Source: Ustilago trichophora (taxonomy: Eukaryota > Basidiomycota > Ustilaginomycetes > Ustilaginales > Ustilaginaceae). Taken from it: 64,000 nt of DNA. The notes under the pieces were generated by a model. The model made no database searches. It was not told the origin of the DNA and saw only the letters and a list, made by a program, of their open reading frames with translations. The first letter of the stretch is position 1. The number at the start of each line of letters is the position of its first letter. The stretch spans positions 248,001 through 312,000 of the forward strand of contig OOIN01000002.1 of the NCBI GenBank assembly GCA_900323505.1. The letters run 5' to 3'. Position numbers and translations under genes: made by a program. Positions 40,213-51,280 of the stretch are shown one piece after another.

Positions 40213-40993
40213 CAGCATTCCTTCTATGCACGTTATGGCGACCTTTTGAAGCAAATGATGATACCGTTCATGATCTGCTTGCGCTCTGAACGATAGGCGT
40301 ATGCTTCCAGAACCTGCCCAAAAAAATGCAAAACTGTGAATGACAACGGTGTAACACGCCAGGGATTTGAGACGGGCGCGGCGTTGCGCGGCCGTCTTGC
40401 TGTGCTGCCAAGCAAAAAGCATCGAGCGCCAGGAAATTTTTCCTCTGCCCACAAATCCTCCGACTCCGAGACATAAGCCACATATTACCGCTTGAAATGA
40501 TCGACGTTCCGCACCTACCCGCTCTATCGTATGGATGCTTCTGATGTCGAGCTGCCCACGGAGAGTGAAAAGAAAAGAAATCCAGCATGACCTACAAAAA
40601 TCAGATATGAGGAATAGGGGATCAAACGGGGAAAAGCAAAGAGGATGGAGAAAGCAGTGTCAGAGAGAAACCAGTTCGAGGGGTCCTCGCTTAATCTTTG
40701 CTTCTCAAGTAAATTTTGGACGAGATGAAGCGCTTTTTTCTTCGTGTGCGAGTGAAACCCTGTTGATCTCGCTAGCTGACCGTTTCTTGCCCGCCTTGAG
40801 GCAGAGGTCAGCGTACCGTGAGGGTGGGGAAGAAACGGGCTTGCTCGAGCTTCGGCTGTTGATTGACCCTTGTCACGCGATTCCCCGGTGCTCCATCCGT
40901 TCCCACCGGCCAATGTGAGACGAGCTTTTTGTCCTCCCTTCACCTCTCCTACCACCAACATCGACAACGACCATCTCGTCACCGACACTCGAG
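40213..40993. other. Intergenic spacer between UPRT and MFS genes
   Basis: About 780 bp, 3' region of UPRT and promoter of the MFS gene. The open frames seen on the minus strand have no family features. Nothing else recognised. Confidence 0.5.
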
Positions 40994-42781
40994 ATGCTGT
41001 CCTTCCTATCGCGCAATCGCGCGATTCCATCTTCGGACGACTCCCCAGCCACACGCATATCTCAAGAAACCGACGATGCCACTCTGACCGAATTCAGTCG
41101 CATGGCTCACGAGATGGGCGTCGGTGGCGCTTACGAACGCAAAGTAGCCCTGCTCAACAAGGCAATCAAGGAAGAGATTGGCTTTGGGAGATTTCAAATC
41201 TGGCTCACTTGGCTTGCCGGGTTCGGCTGGTTTGTCGACAACATTTGGTTTCAAGCCCTCTCCATGTCCTTGCCGCAGATCAAGCTCGAATTCGGCCCAA
41301 AGCACGTTCAGTTTGCCACCTTGGCGCTCTACTTGGGATTGTTGATCGGAGCTACTTTTTGGGGCTTCATGGCGGATGTGATTGGTAGAAGGCCTAGCTG
41401 GAACATTACGCTGTTCATCTCGGCCGTCTTTGGTATTGCGGTGGGTGGCGCACCAAATTTTGTAGCTCTGGGAGCGCTACTGTCATGCTTGGGTCTGGGG
41501 CTGGGTGGAAACCTGCCTGTGGACGGAGCGATGTTGATCGAGTTCATCCCTAGCACTCATCAGTGGATTTTGACCTTCTTGTCCATCTTCTGGTGCTTCG
41601 GTCAGCTCTTCGCGGCATTCATCGGCTGGGCTTTTATTACCAACTACAGATGCGAGACCGCAGACAATTGCCCAAAGAGCAGCAACATGGGTTGGAGGTA
41701 TACTTGGTTCTTGCTGGGTGCAATCACGATGTTGATGTGGGTGGCCAGGTTCTGGGTCTACCCGATCCCAGAGTCGCCCAAGTATTTGATCGGAAAGGGG
41801 AGAGATGAGGAGGCGTTGGAGGTGCTAAGGTTCATTGCGGCACAGAACGGGAAGAGTACAACTTTGACTTTGGAGCAGCTCAAGGCGGCTGGTGAGGGTG
41901 TCACGGTGGCTTTCAACACGAGTGATGCAGGAGAGAAGAAGCTGGCAAGGGAAGACGACGTTGAGGCCAAGGTCGCCCTTCCATCTTCCACCACAGAAAA
42001 CATCGAGAAGAAGGACTCCGAACCTGCCGAATCCCACACGCAGGCAGCACCTACAACCACCCACACTCAAGACTCCACCCCAGCCGCAGTCTCGACCACC
42101 GTCAAAGGTCGATTCCTCTCCTCCTCTGATCTCGCCCAACTCCGCCGATCCCTCTCGGAATTCGACTCGCACCATATCGTCGCGCTCTTCTCGACCCCGC
42201 GCATGGCATGGAATACCATTCTCATCTGCTTCCTCTGGGGTCTCATCGGTCTCGCCTACCCGCTCTACAACGCATTTATCGCGCTCTATCTGCAAAACGC
42301 GGGTGCAAACCAAGGCGAGACTACCCAAGCTGAGCAGTATCGCGATCTGGTCATTATCGCCGCGTGCGGTATTCCCGGCTCCTTTGCCGCCGCTGCCCTC
42401 GTCGAGTTGCCCTATGCCGGTCGTCGTGGAACCATGGCATTCTTTACACTGCTCACGGGGTTGTTCCTGTTCCTCTTCACAACAGCACGAACACCAGCAG
42501 CAGTACTCGGATGGAATTGCGCAACAAGTCTCACCCAAAACGCAATGTACGCCGTGCTCTACGCCATCAGCTACGAAGTCTTTCCAGCACCAAATAGAGG
42601 CACGGGAGATGGATTGGCTATGGCAACGCAGAGAGTGTTTGGTGTCATTGCGCCTATCGTGGGTGCATATGCTGGTTCGACACCGACCACGCCGATCTAT
42701 GTCAGTGCGAGCTTCTTCATTGCCGCTGCTGTGCTGATGTTATTCTTGCCGTATGAGACAAGGGGAAGGTCGGCGTTGTAG
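40994..42781 (+). CDS. Major facilitator superfamily transporter, sugar-porter-like
   Basis: Single exon, 595 residues. Twelve membrane segments in two groups of six, with the loop-2/3 motif ATFWGFMADVIGRRPSWN (GxxxDxxGRR) and PIPESPKYLIGKGRDEEAL after helix six, a sugar-porter/SV2-type signature. The central loop of about 110 residues is Ser/Thr/Glu-rich. Helix 1 (WLAGFGWFVDNIWFQALSMSLPQI) carries an Asp-Asn pair as in fungal carboxylate or SVOP-like members rather than in hexose transporters. The substrate cannot be told. Plasma membrane expected. Start is the first ATG after the leader. Confidence 0.9.
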   Translation: MLSFLSRNRAIPSSDDSPATRISQETDDATLTEFSRMAHEMGVGGAYERKVALLNKAIKEEIGFGRFQIWLTWLAGFGWFVDNIWFQALSMSLPQIKLEFGPKHVQFATLALYLGLLIGATFWGFMADVIGRRPSWNITLFISAVFGIAVGGAPNFVALGALLSCLGLGLGGNLPVDGAMLIEFIPSTHQWILTFLSIFWCFGQLFAAFIGWAFITNYRCETADNCPKSSNMGWRYTWFLLGAITMLMWVARFWVYPIPESPKYLIGKGRDEEALEVLRFIAAQNGKSTTLTLEQLKAAGEGVTVAFNTSDAGEKKLAREDDVEAKVALPSSTTENIEKKDSEPAESHTQAAPTTTHTQDSTPAAVSTTVKGRFLSSSDLAQLRRSLSEFDSHHIVALFSTPRMAWNTILICFLWGLIGLAYPLYNAFIALYLQNAGANQGETTQAEQYRDLVIIAACGIPGSFAAAALVELPYAGRRGTMAFFTLLTGLFLFLFTTARTPAAVLGWNCATSLTQNAMYAVLYAISYEVFPAPNRGTGDGLAMATQRVFGVIAPIVGAYAGSTPTTPIYVSASFFIAAAVLMLFLPYETRGRSAL

Positions 42782-42880
42782 ATTTACACTCTCTATCTCA
42801 GGAAGAAATTCTTGCAATACAGGACGCACGCATGAACGGATTCATTACACGGTTTGCCTCAAGAGTACGATCCTGAAGTT

Positions 42881-42909
42881 ACACATGAGCACACATGAGC
42901 ACACATGAG
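42881..42909. repeat. Short tandem repeat, ACACATGAGC x 3
   Basis: Three copies of a 10-base unit (last one ends GA), between the MFS and Hsp31-like genes. Confidence 0.9.
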
Positions 42910-42990
42910 ATGGTTTGTCAATGTGGTTCGTTCAGCTTCCTATTTCCAATTTTGGTACATGCGTGAAAAAAGAAAGAGAGACTCGAGACT

Positions 42991-43698
42991 TTACTTGAGA
43001 GCGTTGAGGATCTCCTTACCGACACCAGCAGCGCTGGCGGGGTTTTGGCCAGAGATCAAGAACTTGCCACCTGTCTTGTCGACGATGACCTTTTCACCCC
43101 AAGGCTGGGTCTTGTCGAACTTGGCACCTCTCTCGATGAGTCTGCTCTCGACGAGCCAAGGGATGGCCTTGGTCAATCCGGCCTGCTCCTCCTCCTCGTT
43201 AGTGAAGCAAGTGACGCTCTTTCCGTTGACGAGGTAGGATCCGTCGCTAAGCTTTACATCGGTGAAGACGGCAGGAGCGTGGCAGACGGCAGCGGTGGGC
43301 TTACCAGCCTCGTAGAATGCACGAATGAGCTCCTGAGAAGTCGAATCGACGGGGAGGTCGAAGCAGGGACCGTGTCCTCCTGGGTAAAAGATACCGTCGA
43401 ACTCGGAAACCGAGGACGAGGAGAAGGAGGAGAGAGTCTTGGTGTTGTTAACCCACTCTTGAGCCTCGGAGTCGTTGAGGAACTTGACCGAGTCTTGGTC
43501 GTTCTTGAAGGCTTCAACGGAAGACTGGTCTAGGGGAGCTTTGCCTCCCTTGGGCGAAGCGGCGACGAGGGTGTAACCGGCGTTCTTGAGGAGGTAGTAA
43601 GGGTGGGCGATTTCGGGGAGATAGTAGCCGGTGGGGTGGTCGGACCCGATGAGCTGGGTGTGGGAGGTGAATACAACGAGAATCTTCTTGGTAGACAT
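42991..43698 (-). CDS. HSP31: Hsp31/DJ-1 family protein (glutathione-independent glyoxalase type)
   Basis: 235 residues from ATG 43698; yeast Hsp31 has 237. The nucleophile Cys139 is followed by His140 in AAVCHAPA, and Glu29 is in GYYLPE, matching the catalytic set of Hsp31-type DJ-1 proteins. These convert methylglyoxal to lactate without glutathione and also act as holdases under stress. KFLISGQNPASAAGVG near the end is typical. A TATA element (GGTATATAAA on the minus strand) lies about 65 nt upstream, as in strongly induced genes. Longer starts upstream add a basic piece with no support. Confidence 0.94.
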   Translation of the reverse strand: MSTKKILVVFTSHTQLIGSDHPTGYYLPEIAHPYYLLKNAGYTLVAASPKGGKAPLDQSSVEAFKNDQDSVKFLNDSEAQEWVNNTKTLSSFSSSSVSEFDGIFYPGGHGPCFDLPVDSTSQELIRAFYEAGKPTAAVCHAPAVFTDVKLSDGSYLVNGKSVTCFTNEEEEQAGLTKAIPWLVESRLIERGAKFDKTQPWGEKVIVDKTGGKFLISGQNPASAAGVGKEILNALK

Positions 43699-44233
43699 TT
43701 TTGGCTTTCTTTTCCTTTTGTGATGGGTAATGTGGATGCCAAAGAAAGATGGTGACAAGGTTTATATACCCAGCAAGGAGAAGCACGAGCGAAGAAAGTC
43801 GTGGACATTTTGCCTGAATGAAAATCATTGCCGAAGTGTGCACGGACAAATTTGAAGGCACTTTTTCAGTGTGGGATTTTTTTTCGACATCCTTCCTCCA
43901 CATCCATCATCGGACAGCGCAAACACCGCAAAACACGCAACAGGGAGCACAAGACAGAACCGAAAGTAACACAACCGGTGTGTCATCGTCCTTTCATGAT
44001 CTTCGCATAGACTGTCACCCGTTGGCTCCATCCCCGAGTTCCAGAATACATACACGAGGTAGAGGCTTAACACTTCTCATTGTTCTTCTCTGACACTTTC
44101 TACTTCGGCTTCCACAGTCTCGCCCCGACGTTTGGAGCTCAGCGACCATTTCATGCACATGTACATGCACAAGTCTGCTTGAGTGATTCCATCAAGTGCA
44201 TCTATTTAAAGTGAAGTGGATGCACTGGTCAGC
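43699..44233. other. Intergenic spacer between two minus-strand genes
   Basis: About 535 bp: promoter of the Hsp31-like gene and the 3' region of the DltE-like SDR. Nothing else recognised. Confidence 0.5.
43762..43770 (-). promoter_or_regulatory. TATA box of the Hsp31-like gene
   Basis: The minus strand reads GGTATATAAA about 65 nt before the ATG, a good match to consensus. Confidence 0.55.
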
Positions 44234-45016
44234 TCACTTGGGCTGATACTTGGCCGCAGCACCATCAAACTGCTCCCTGAATGCATCGTCCCACTTCTTG
44301 ACAAGGGCGATACCAGATCCTGCACTGATGACATCCTGATCGGCCTTGAGACCCTTGATCAGGTCGTCCATAAACTCGTCCACGGTCAACGAGTTTGTTG
44401 CGCCCAAATGCTTCTTGTTGTCATCCGGATTCTCCCTCTCTCTGTGAAGATCGGTTCCTACGCTAGGAGGGACGATCTCGACCACCCGCACGTTGGTGTT
44501 CTTCAACTGAACACGTTGTGTCTCTGACCAGAAGTGCACAAATGCCTTGCTACCGTTATAGACAGGGTTGATGATGGAATACGGCACAAAGCCGAGGACG
44601 GAGCTGACGTTGACGATAACACTATGTTTTTTGCTCTTGAGATGGTCCAAAAAGGCAGTTGCGAGATGAACAGGGCCGCGGATGTTGATGTTGATCTCGT
44701 TGTCAACTTTGTCGAGGGCGAGGTTTTGCACTTCGAGGGGGCGCTGAACACCGGCGTTGTTGATGAGGCAATCGACCTCGGGATGCTCGGAGAGGACCTT
44801 TTTGGTGAATGCGGGAATGTCTTCCACGTTTCCCGTGTCGAGAACATAGTAAGGGGCGTTAGAGAGCTTCTTGGACGCTTCTGCTAGCTTGGATTCGGTG
44901 CGGCCGACAAGAATGACCTTCTTGTTCTGCGAAAGAAAGTACTCGGCCATGGCATAGCCAAGGCCACCAGCACCGCCGGTGATGACGGCGCATTCAAAGT
45001 CGAGAATCTTGCCCAT
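44234..45016 (-). CDS. Short-chain dehydrogenase, DltE-like
   Basis: Single-exon 260-residue classical SDR. Cofactor motif TGGAGGLG at residues 14-21, NNAGVQRP, Ser in NVSSVLG and the YNGSK active-site Tyr-Lys. INIRGPVHLATAFLDHL and ETQRVQLKNTNVRVVEIVPP resemble bacterial DltE-type oxidoreductases and their fungal relatives. The substrate is unknown. The start follows a leader with a TATATTTAAA-like element near 45192-45202. It is in tandem with the Hsp31-like gene, though nothing shows co-regulation. Confidence 0.9.
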   Translation of the reverse strand: MGKILDFECAVITGGAGGLGYAMAEYFLSQNKKVILVGRTESKLAEASKKLSNAPYYVLDTGNVEDIPAFTKKVLSEHPEVDCLINNAGVQRPLEVQNLALDKVDNEININIRGPVHLATAFLDHLKSKKHSVIVNVSSVLGFVPYSIINPVYNGSKAFVHFWSETQRVQLKNTNVRVVEIVPPSVGTDLHRERENPDDNKKHLGATNSLTVDEFMDDLIKGLKADQDVISAGSGIALVKKWDDAFREQFDGAAAKYQPK

Positions 45017-47462
45017 TGTAGTTTTGGTGTCCTGATCGATGATAGTTGCGATGTTGATGATAATGATGGATGAGAGGCAAGTTGGAATGGCTTGTCGGTG
45101 TTTGAGATGGCGTAGTCAGCTTATCCAGGAGTGAGGAGTTGGCCGGGTTGTTCTTCCATTGCGGTTACCCGTGGCAGTTCGATGCGGTCATTTTAAATAT
45201 AGACGTGCTAAAGTGGTTTCTTTCTTGCGGTGTTACGATGCCTTTTCTGCCGTTCTCTTGTCGCGGTGATACGCTTTCCAATGATCTCATTTCTTCTCCT
45301 TCACCGCGAAGCATCGGGTACCAGTTGCGATCGGACTTGATCAGAACCGATTTTCCTTCACATGTGTGTCATGGCGCGATGTAACATGTCTTGTTTGAAT
45401 TTGAACGAGTACCCTCACGGTTACACAGACGGAAGAATAGTCGTTCGACGACCAAGACTGGAGAATTCCAGCCTTGTCCATTCTGTCGTCTCCTGTGCTT
45501 CTCCTCGGTGAGACGCAAGCTACTGCAATAGTGACTTTGCCAAACAGCATGGCACAAAGCAGATGGCATATACAGGTGAACGCATGCCCGTCGTAGGATG
45601 CAAATTGTTCTATGTTCAGGAACACCAGTGATAGTTGTCGCATTGACCCACAGTATCCGCATCCGAACGAAGGGGACACTTCGGTCTCGGGAAGGTTGAT
45701 GAAGGAACGAGCTTCTCTCTCTATTTTTTTCGTTCTTCTTTTCACTGTAGTTTTTATTTTCTTTTTTGGTCCCGATTTCAAACAGCCCACGAACGGTTGG
45801 CTGCCCACGTTTCGGTACGCAGGCAGAAAAGCAGAGTAAAACGAGGATCTGCATAACTGGAAGGGTCCTCGATTCGAAGAATTTCGTGATTCTCCATTGA
45901 CGCCGCAAGTGGAATTCCTGCCATCCTTCCTGACTTGGTTGCCTCTCTCTTCTTGCTCAGATGGAAGCGTTTCTTTTGGTGGTCGAGCGAGAGTGACGAC
46001 TGCGGTGATGCGAAGCAGATGGATTCGGCATCAATCACTGTCTCCCATCGATTGCAGCCGACTTTGACCCCGGCACTACCCTGTTGTAGCGAGGTCGAGG
46101 TCATCGGCCACCTCTCATCCGGTGTGAGATGGCTTCGGCGATGAAATTTGCTTCGAGCTCATTCCAATTCCTGCTTGCTATGACTGCACGAGCAAGCCAG
46201 TCTAAGTTAAACAGATCCGGGATACCGATCCACTGTCATTTTTGGGCGGGACACGAATGCTGCTGATCGAATGTACTTGCCAGAAGAGCTGCAGGTGCCG
46301 ACGATTCGGTAGCCTCTCCCAACAGTGTCCCGCTATCCCAGCAGATGTCTCACACAAAGAGCTTCCCTAAGGTTTCAAACGACGGTGCAACCGCTGCAAG
46401 AGCGGACATACTTGAACGTCGGTACATGCACGACCATTGCATAGGCCAAAAAACAAAGAACTCGACCGTAGGACCGATGGGCCTTTCGGCTTTCTCGCAA
46501 AATCAGCGGGGATTCGACAAGAGGAAGAGGCGGGCAAAGGTCAACGGCTTCTAGAATGCTTGATAGTGAGTCAACGGCTGCAAGATAGAGTGCTCTCATG
46601 CCCCACCATCAGCACAGGCATCTCGTCCACCATCACAACCGTTAGGGTCGTCGGTTTCTAGAAATTTTCTTTGGTTTCGCGTGTTTGCGCCCTTCTCCCA
46701 TCGTTCCTTGTCCCCTTCCCTCCGCCGTACTCTCTGCTCGCCATCCATCTATCTTGCTCTCGTCCTCTCTGATCCTCTTGCACCAGTCTGCAGTCTCGTC
46801 TCGCAACTCACGCGGTGTCGTCCAACGTTCCTGCACCAGCAGCTTTTTTTCCCTTTTTTTTTTTTTTCTCATCTTCGTCGAGCATATTTCTCCACCCTTG
46901 CCGTCGTCCTTCGCCGCGGCATCAAACACTTACCATCGGTACCTTATCATTCCTCCTGCCCGACGGTACATCATCAAGCTCCGATTGCTCGCTCTCATTC
47001 GAATCTGCAGCTGCATTTCAACCAACGTGCTTGCGCAGGAATCCAACCGCAACCTCATCAGTCTGCCGTGCGGCCAACTCGCTCCCTCCAAACCATAGCC
47101 CAGGCTCCTTCTTTTTCTCTCCGACTCTCCTCTTGTCCCTCTCCTCTTCCACTATCCTCACACATTTCTCTTTACCTCTTGCACCAAGACATCGGCAAGC
47201 AAAGCTCATTTAGCGTTCCTAGCCCGACATTGGTTTCATTGCTTCGCCACGAGCTCTCTTCTGCCCTACTGCCTCGAACGCTGTCTACTTTTTTTTTGCA
47301 GCCTTCTTTTCTTATCTTCAGGTTTTTCCCTCTCACTCCGACCTCACCCGCCCCTGCAGAGAACATATAAGGATCTCGCTCCACGACATCTCATCTACAT
47401 CCTCGTGTCTATTTTATCACATCCGTCCCCTCCTCACCCAGCCGCCCATTCAACAATCCAAA
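45017..47462. other. Long intergenic region upstream of the zinc transporter gene
   Basis: About 2.4 kb. From 45100 to 46670 no gene can be supported on either strand. From about 46680 to 47460 the plus strand is strongly pyrimidine-rich, with a T tract at 46848-46867, and reads as a long transcribed leader or promoter of the ZIP gene; the open frames inside it (Ser/Pro/Leu-rich) are composition artefacts. No tRNA or rRNA signature noticed. Confidence 0.5.
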
Positions 47463-48548
47463 ATGGCTGACAGCATCCAGTGCAGTGGTCCCGTCGATAA
47501 CGGAAAGGAGCACGAGTCTCTCCGCATCGGTGCCATTTTCATCATCTGGGCCACCTCTTCCATCGTCACCCTCTTCCCCATCGTCACTCGACGTATCCCT
47601 CGTCTCTCGATCAACCGCGAGGCCTTCGACTTTGCCAAATATTTTGGTTCGGGTGTCATCATCGCTACGGCCTTTATCCATCTCTTGTCACCAGCGGCAA
47701 GTGATGAGGAGCTTGGATCACCATGCTTGAGCGAGGACTTCCAGAACTACCCCTTCGCTTTCGCTTTTGCCATGATTGCCATGTTCGCCGTCTTTGTTGT
47801 CGAGGTCATCGCCTACCGTGTCGGTAGCAAGTACGCCAACAAGCTTGCTTATGACCCTCACGCCGGTGGACACCACCATGCCATCGAGCACGGCGGCAAC
47901 CACAACCTCAACCATGATCACAACGAGAGCACCACTGGTGTCAAGACCTTGTCAGAGGACGACGTTGAGGCTGCTGCTTCCAGGATTGGTGGCTCGGCCG
48001 CTGAGGCAAAAGTCGTCTCGGATGCCTCCTCCTCCACCTCTACCGCTGTCGCCCTTTCCGCTCAGGCTTCCGAGATTCTTGGTGTTATGATCCTCGAGTT
48101 CGGTGTCGTGTTCCACTCGATCATTATCGGTATCACCCTCGGTACCACCACCGACTTTACTATTCTCTTCATTGTCATCATTTTCCACCAGATGTTCGAG
48201 GGTCTTGGTCTCGGCACTCGTCTCGCTTTCCTTCCCCTCGGCATGAAGACATGGATCCCAGCCGTCGGCGCTATCATCTACGGTCTCGTCACTCCTCTCG
48301 GTATCGCTATCGGCCTTGGTGTCCGCCACACTTTCAACGCCAACTCGACCACCGCTGCCTACGTCATCGGTATCTTTGACTCGATCTCGGCAGGTATCCT
48401 CCTCTACACTGGTACCGTCGAGCTTCTCGCCCACGAGTTCATCTTCAACGAAAAGATGCGCAATGCTCCTCTCAAAAAGGTCATCATCAGCATCGTCGAG
48501 ATGCTCACCGGTGCTGGTCTCATGGCTCTCCTTGGCCGATGGGCTTAA
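47463..48548 (+). CDS. ZIP-family zinc transporter (Zrt1/Zrt2-like)
   Basis: Single exon, 361 residues, eight membrane segments. Helix 4 has EFGVVFHSIIIG and helix 5 HQMFEGLGLG, the His/Glu metal-binding pair of ZIP proteins. The loop between helices 3 and 4 is His-rich (HAGGHHHAIEHGGNHNLNHDHNE), as in fungal zinc importers. The N-terminal outer part is short with one Cys, and SPCLSEDF lies after helix 2. Plasma-membrane uptake of Zn2+ is expected. No perfect Zap1-type element was noticed upstream. Confidence 0.95.
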   Translation: MADSIQCSGPVDNGKEHESLRIGAIFIIWATSSIVTLFPIVTRRIPRLSINREAFDFAKYFGSGVIIATAFIHLLSPAASDEELGSPCLSEDFQNYPFAFAFAMIAMFAVFVVEVIAYRVGSKYANKLAYDPHAGGHHHAIEHGGNHNLNHDHNESTTGVKTLSEDDVEAAASRIGGSAAEAKVVSDASSSTSTAVALSAQASEILGVMILEFGVVFHSIIIGITLGTTTDFTILFIVIIFHQMFEGLGLGTRLAFLPLGMKTWIPAVGAIIYGLVTPLGIAIGLGVRHTFNANSTTAAYVIGIFDSISAGILLYTGTVELLAHEFIFNEKMRNAPLKKVIISIVEMLTGAGLMALLGRWA

Positions 48549-49166
48549 GCTTTTTCTTCTTATCTTCCCGCTTCAATCTACACTTGCCGCCCTAGGGCAT
48601 ACCGGATTCTCCCGCCAGAGCAATGTGCATGCCTGGCTACCACTGGATACCTTTTGTTTTTGATTCAACTCTAGATTGATCTGGACGTCACCGTCATATG
48701 ATATTCCCCACACTCGCACACACGCACCCTCCAAAAAAAAAAAAGAGGCAAGCCCGACTACGTTCCTCTTCGCCTTGTGTCATTGGTCTTTATTGTAATA
48801 GCATTTCAGTTTCTAACATTACACACTTCAAAGCGTTTCTGATGCCTCCGAATGTCAGCAGAGATCGTGTGACAGTGGTAGCAGTGGACATCGTGATCTT
48901 TAATGTTTGTCATGTCGCGACGCGTAACAAACTCTTAGTCCGCTGCAAGCATTCACAAAGATGAAGCCAAACGTCTAACCTTGTTGACAGCTTTCCGCGT
49001 TGCCTTCTCCCTCTTTTGCCAGGACTCCACTCCCGCACTTTTGTTCTCATCCGTTCCATCTGCTCTTGTCGTTTCTTCCACCACACACAGCATATCGTCA
49101 AGTGGATACAGTATCGTGACATAACCATTCACATAAGAATTGCTTCATCCAAAATCGTCGTTCGAA
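48549..49166. other. Intergenic spacer between ZIP gene and first HTH gene
   Basis: About 620 bp; an A12 run at about 48733-48744. Leader and promoter of the first helix-turn-helix gene. Nothing else recognised. Confidence 0.5.
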
Positions 49167-49829
49167 ATGTCCGCTACTCCTCCTCCCTCGAATTTGCCTT
49201 CCGACACTTCGGGAGCTACATCTCTTGACCCTACCACTCCTAGGCGAAAGACCAAGGTCAAGGCTCCAGCTACACCCAAGACTCCTAGGACACCCAAGAC
49301 GCCAAAGACTCCCAAAGTGCCCAAGACCACAACCATTCCCAAACTTGAGGGCAATGACAGAACTGAGGACGATCCTAGAGTTGTAAGCATCACTAAGACT
49401 GAAGAAGGCCCTATGACTGAAAGTGCTCCCCAAGGTGAAAACATTTTCTCGACCCGCACCTCGCCAATCCCTTCGAGCCCCCGCAAGCTCACCCCCGCAC
49501 TTCAAAAGACCATCCTAGCCCTCAAGATGCGCGGCATGTCCACCAAGGAAGTCGCTGTCCGTATCAACCAGAACTACAAGACTGTATGGGCCTATATTAA
49601 TAAGACTACGAAGCGCAAAGCTGAGGCCAACGCCGATGACGCGATGAAGTCAGAGGAAATGTCTGACGCCGATAAAAGGGAAGCCGCCCTCGTGCTCAAA
49701 CTCGCCGGATGCACCACCAAGGATATCGCCGCTCAGCTCGACATGAACTACAAGACGCTTTGGGCCTTCTTCAACCAGCACCAGAAGGCTGCTGGTCTGC
49801 CGAATGTCACTCGGGATCCCGACTTGTAA
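49167..49829 (+). CDS. Small protein with two helix-turn-helix modules and a TPK-repeat arm (HTH family member 1)
   Basis: 220 residues, single exon. Residues 35-55 are a basic repeat of TPK/TPR units (TPKTPRTPKTPKTPK) that could lie in the DNA minor groove. Two similar modules follow, 109-146 (TPALQKTILALKMRGMSTKE, then VAVRINQNYKTVWAYINK) and 167-205 (ADKREAALVLKLAGCTTKD, then IAAQLDMNYKTLWAFFNQ); each is a helix, a Gly turn and a recognition-like helix, as in homeodomain-like/Tc1-type HTH. No signal peptide, no enzyme domain. I do not recognise the gene. A DNA-binding nuclear role is inferred. The next two plus-strand genes carry the same module. Confidence 0.75.
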   Translation: MSATPPPSNLPSDTSGATSLDPTTPRRKTKVKAPATPKTPRTPKTPKTPKVPKTTTIPKLEGNDRTEDDPRVVSITKTEEGPMTESAPQGENIFSTRTSPIPSSPRKLTPALQKTILALKMRGMSTKEVAVRINQNYKTVWAYINKTTKRKAEANADDAMKSEEMSDADKREAALVLKLAGCTTKDIAAQLDMNYKTLWAFFNQHQKAAGLPNVTRDPDL

Positions 49830-50962
49830 TAGCTGCGCCTGATGACTGGTGACGAGTCTCGCCATCACAGTCTTTTCCCGGCTACGGTCGTTTTGTTTCT
49901 TTTCGAGAAGACGTCCTACTGTAGCCGCACGCTCATCCGTGCGATTTCGCGCTCCCACACGTTCTACAAGCCTCGACAGTTAGGCCGTGGCCAGAAAGCA
50001 GCTCAAATCACCAGCAGCACCAGCATAGCCCGCTCGACATCACAACACGCGGCCAGTCTCAGGCCACTTCCACAAGATTCGCTCAGGCAGCGCTTGCACG
50101 ATCATCCATTCCAGCTCGTTTGGTTTTTGACAGCAAATACACGTCCTTCACATCTTCCCAATCATCTCTTCGAGGCCCGACCTGCGTCTTTTCTTACAAT
50201 TGGAGAAGGCTGGTGCTCCAATGGTTCCTCAAGCAGAAGAAGCTGCAAAGTGCGAAGGCGGAAGCAGATGCGGAAGCGGGAAGAGCGCGTCAAGGTGCGG
50301 AACAGCTTCAAGTCGACATGCATCACTCTAGTCTCACTTTCACGTATGGAACCTCAGAACCTCTTGAAGCGGCTCGAGACAAAGCTTTCTGTATATAATT
50401 TGCCCCTTTCACGATCCCCCTTTTCATCTATCCCCTTCCTCCTCTCAACGAACTTCTTCCTCGTATCTCCGCACAACACCTCCTTAACTCTGCATAACCT
50501 CATCTTTCTTCACAACGAGACACTAACGTGATCTCATCATCTACAAACACACGCAACAGTATTGACTTCCTCGTTGTCAGCATCCGTCATTCGCCCTATC
50601 TCTTGCTCGTCATCATCCTAGTGTGTCCTCGCAGAGGTCTTCGAGCCCAACCGCGACAGTCAAGAAGGTAAGATCCATGCTACGCGTTCCGCCTCTCCAA
50701 GAAACAGGCAGCTCTGACCATCAATTTTTGATTCGTGCTTCCAAAGATCTTCAGCACGGTCTCTCTTCGTCACGCATTCTGGGAAAGTTCCTAACTGCGT
50801 CTACTGTGACGGTATCATTCTTCACCAGTGGCGCTAGTCTCTACTCGTCGAAGCGCTCTCCCTTGCCTGGTGCTAATGTCAATCCGAGTACGAGTCGATC
50901 CCGTCCCTTCCACCCTTTCTTCTCCAACGACGTAAAAACTATCCCTCTCTGCCCTTTCCGAC
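49830..50962. other. Long leader/promoter region before HTH family member 2
   Basis: About 1.13 kb. TATATAAT at 50392-50399 could be the promoter. A GTAAGA donor-like site at 50666 after an exon-like stretch suggests an intron in the 5' leader. The open frames at 49842-50531 and 50623-50982 are not supported as coding. Confidence 0.4.
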
Positions 50963-51280
50963 ATGCTCAACCAAGACGTTAAGCCGGAGTCCAATCCTAA
51001 AGTCAAGAAGTGCGAGCCAGGTTCTACCGCCAAGTCGAGGGCAAAACATCGAGTCACCAGCGAGGCCGAGCGCGAAATCATCATTCGCATGGCACTTGCT
51101 GGCAAAAAGCCGGTTGAGATTGCCGAATTCCTCGGTCTCAAAGCCAACACGGTCTATAAGTTCATCAGGAGCAGAAGTGCGGGCTGGATTGCAGCTAAAA
51201 GATCTGGCGCTACTGATCCAATGCGATCTCCTTCTGCTTCGCCTGAGAAGAAGTCCGCTGGAAGGAGTAAGAAGCGATGA
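50963..51280 (+). CDS. Short basic helix-turn-helix protein (HTH family member 2)
   Basis: 105 residues. The module is at 32-70: TSEAEREIIIRMALAGKKPV, then EIAEFLGLKANTVYKFIRS, the same pattern as in the genes on either side. Both flanks are basic (PKVKKCEPG...KSRAKHR; SPEKKSAGRSKKR), giving nuclear-import-like clusters. No other domain. Being only a DNA-binding unit with tails, it may act as a small repressor, competitor or partner; that is inference. An upstream coding exon cannot be ruled out. Confidence 0.62.
   Translation: MLNQDVKPESNPKVKKCEPGSTAKSRAKHRVTSEAEREIIIRMALAGKKPVEIAEFLGLKANTVYKFIRSRSAGWIAAKRSGATDPMRSPSASPEKKSAGRSKKR

Noticed and set aside
42881..42909. Three 10-base repeats as a possible CRISPR-like array
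   Set aside because: No spacers, eukaryotic context; a plain tandem repeat.
46681..47370. Overlapping Ser/Pro/Leu-rich frames upstream of the ZIP gene
   Set aside because: All three frames are open because the sequence is nearly pure pyrimidine; this is leader/promoter composition.
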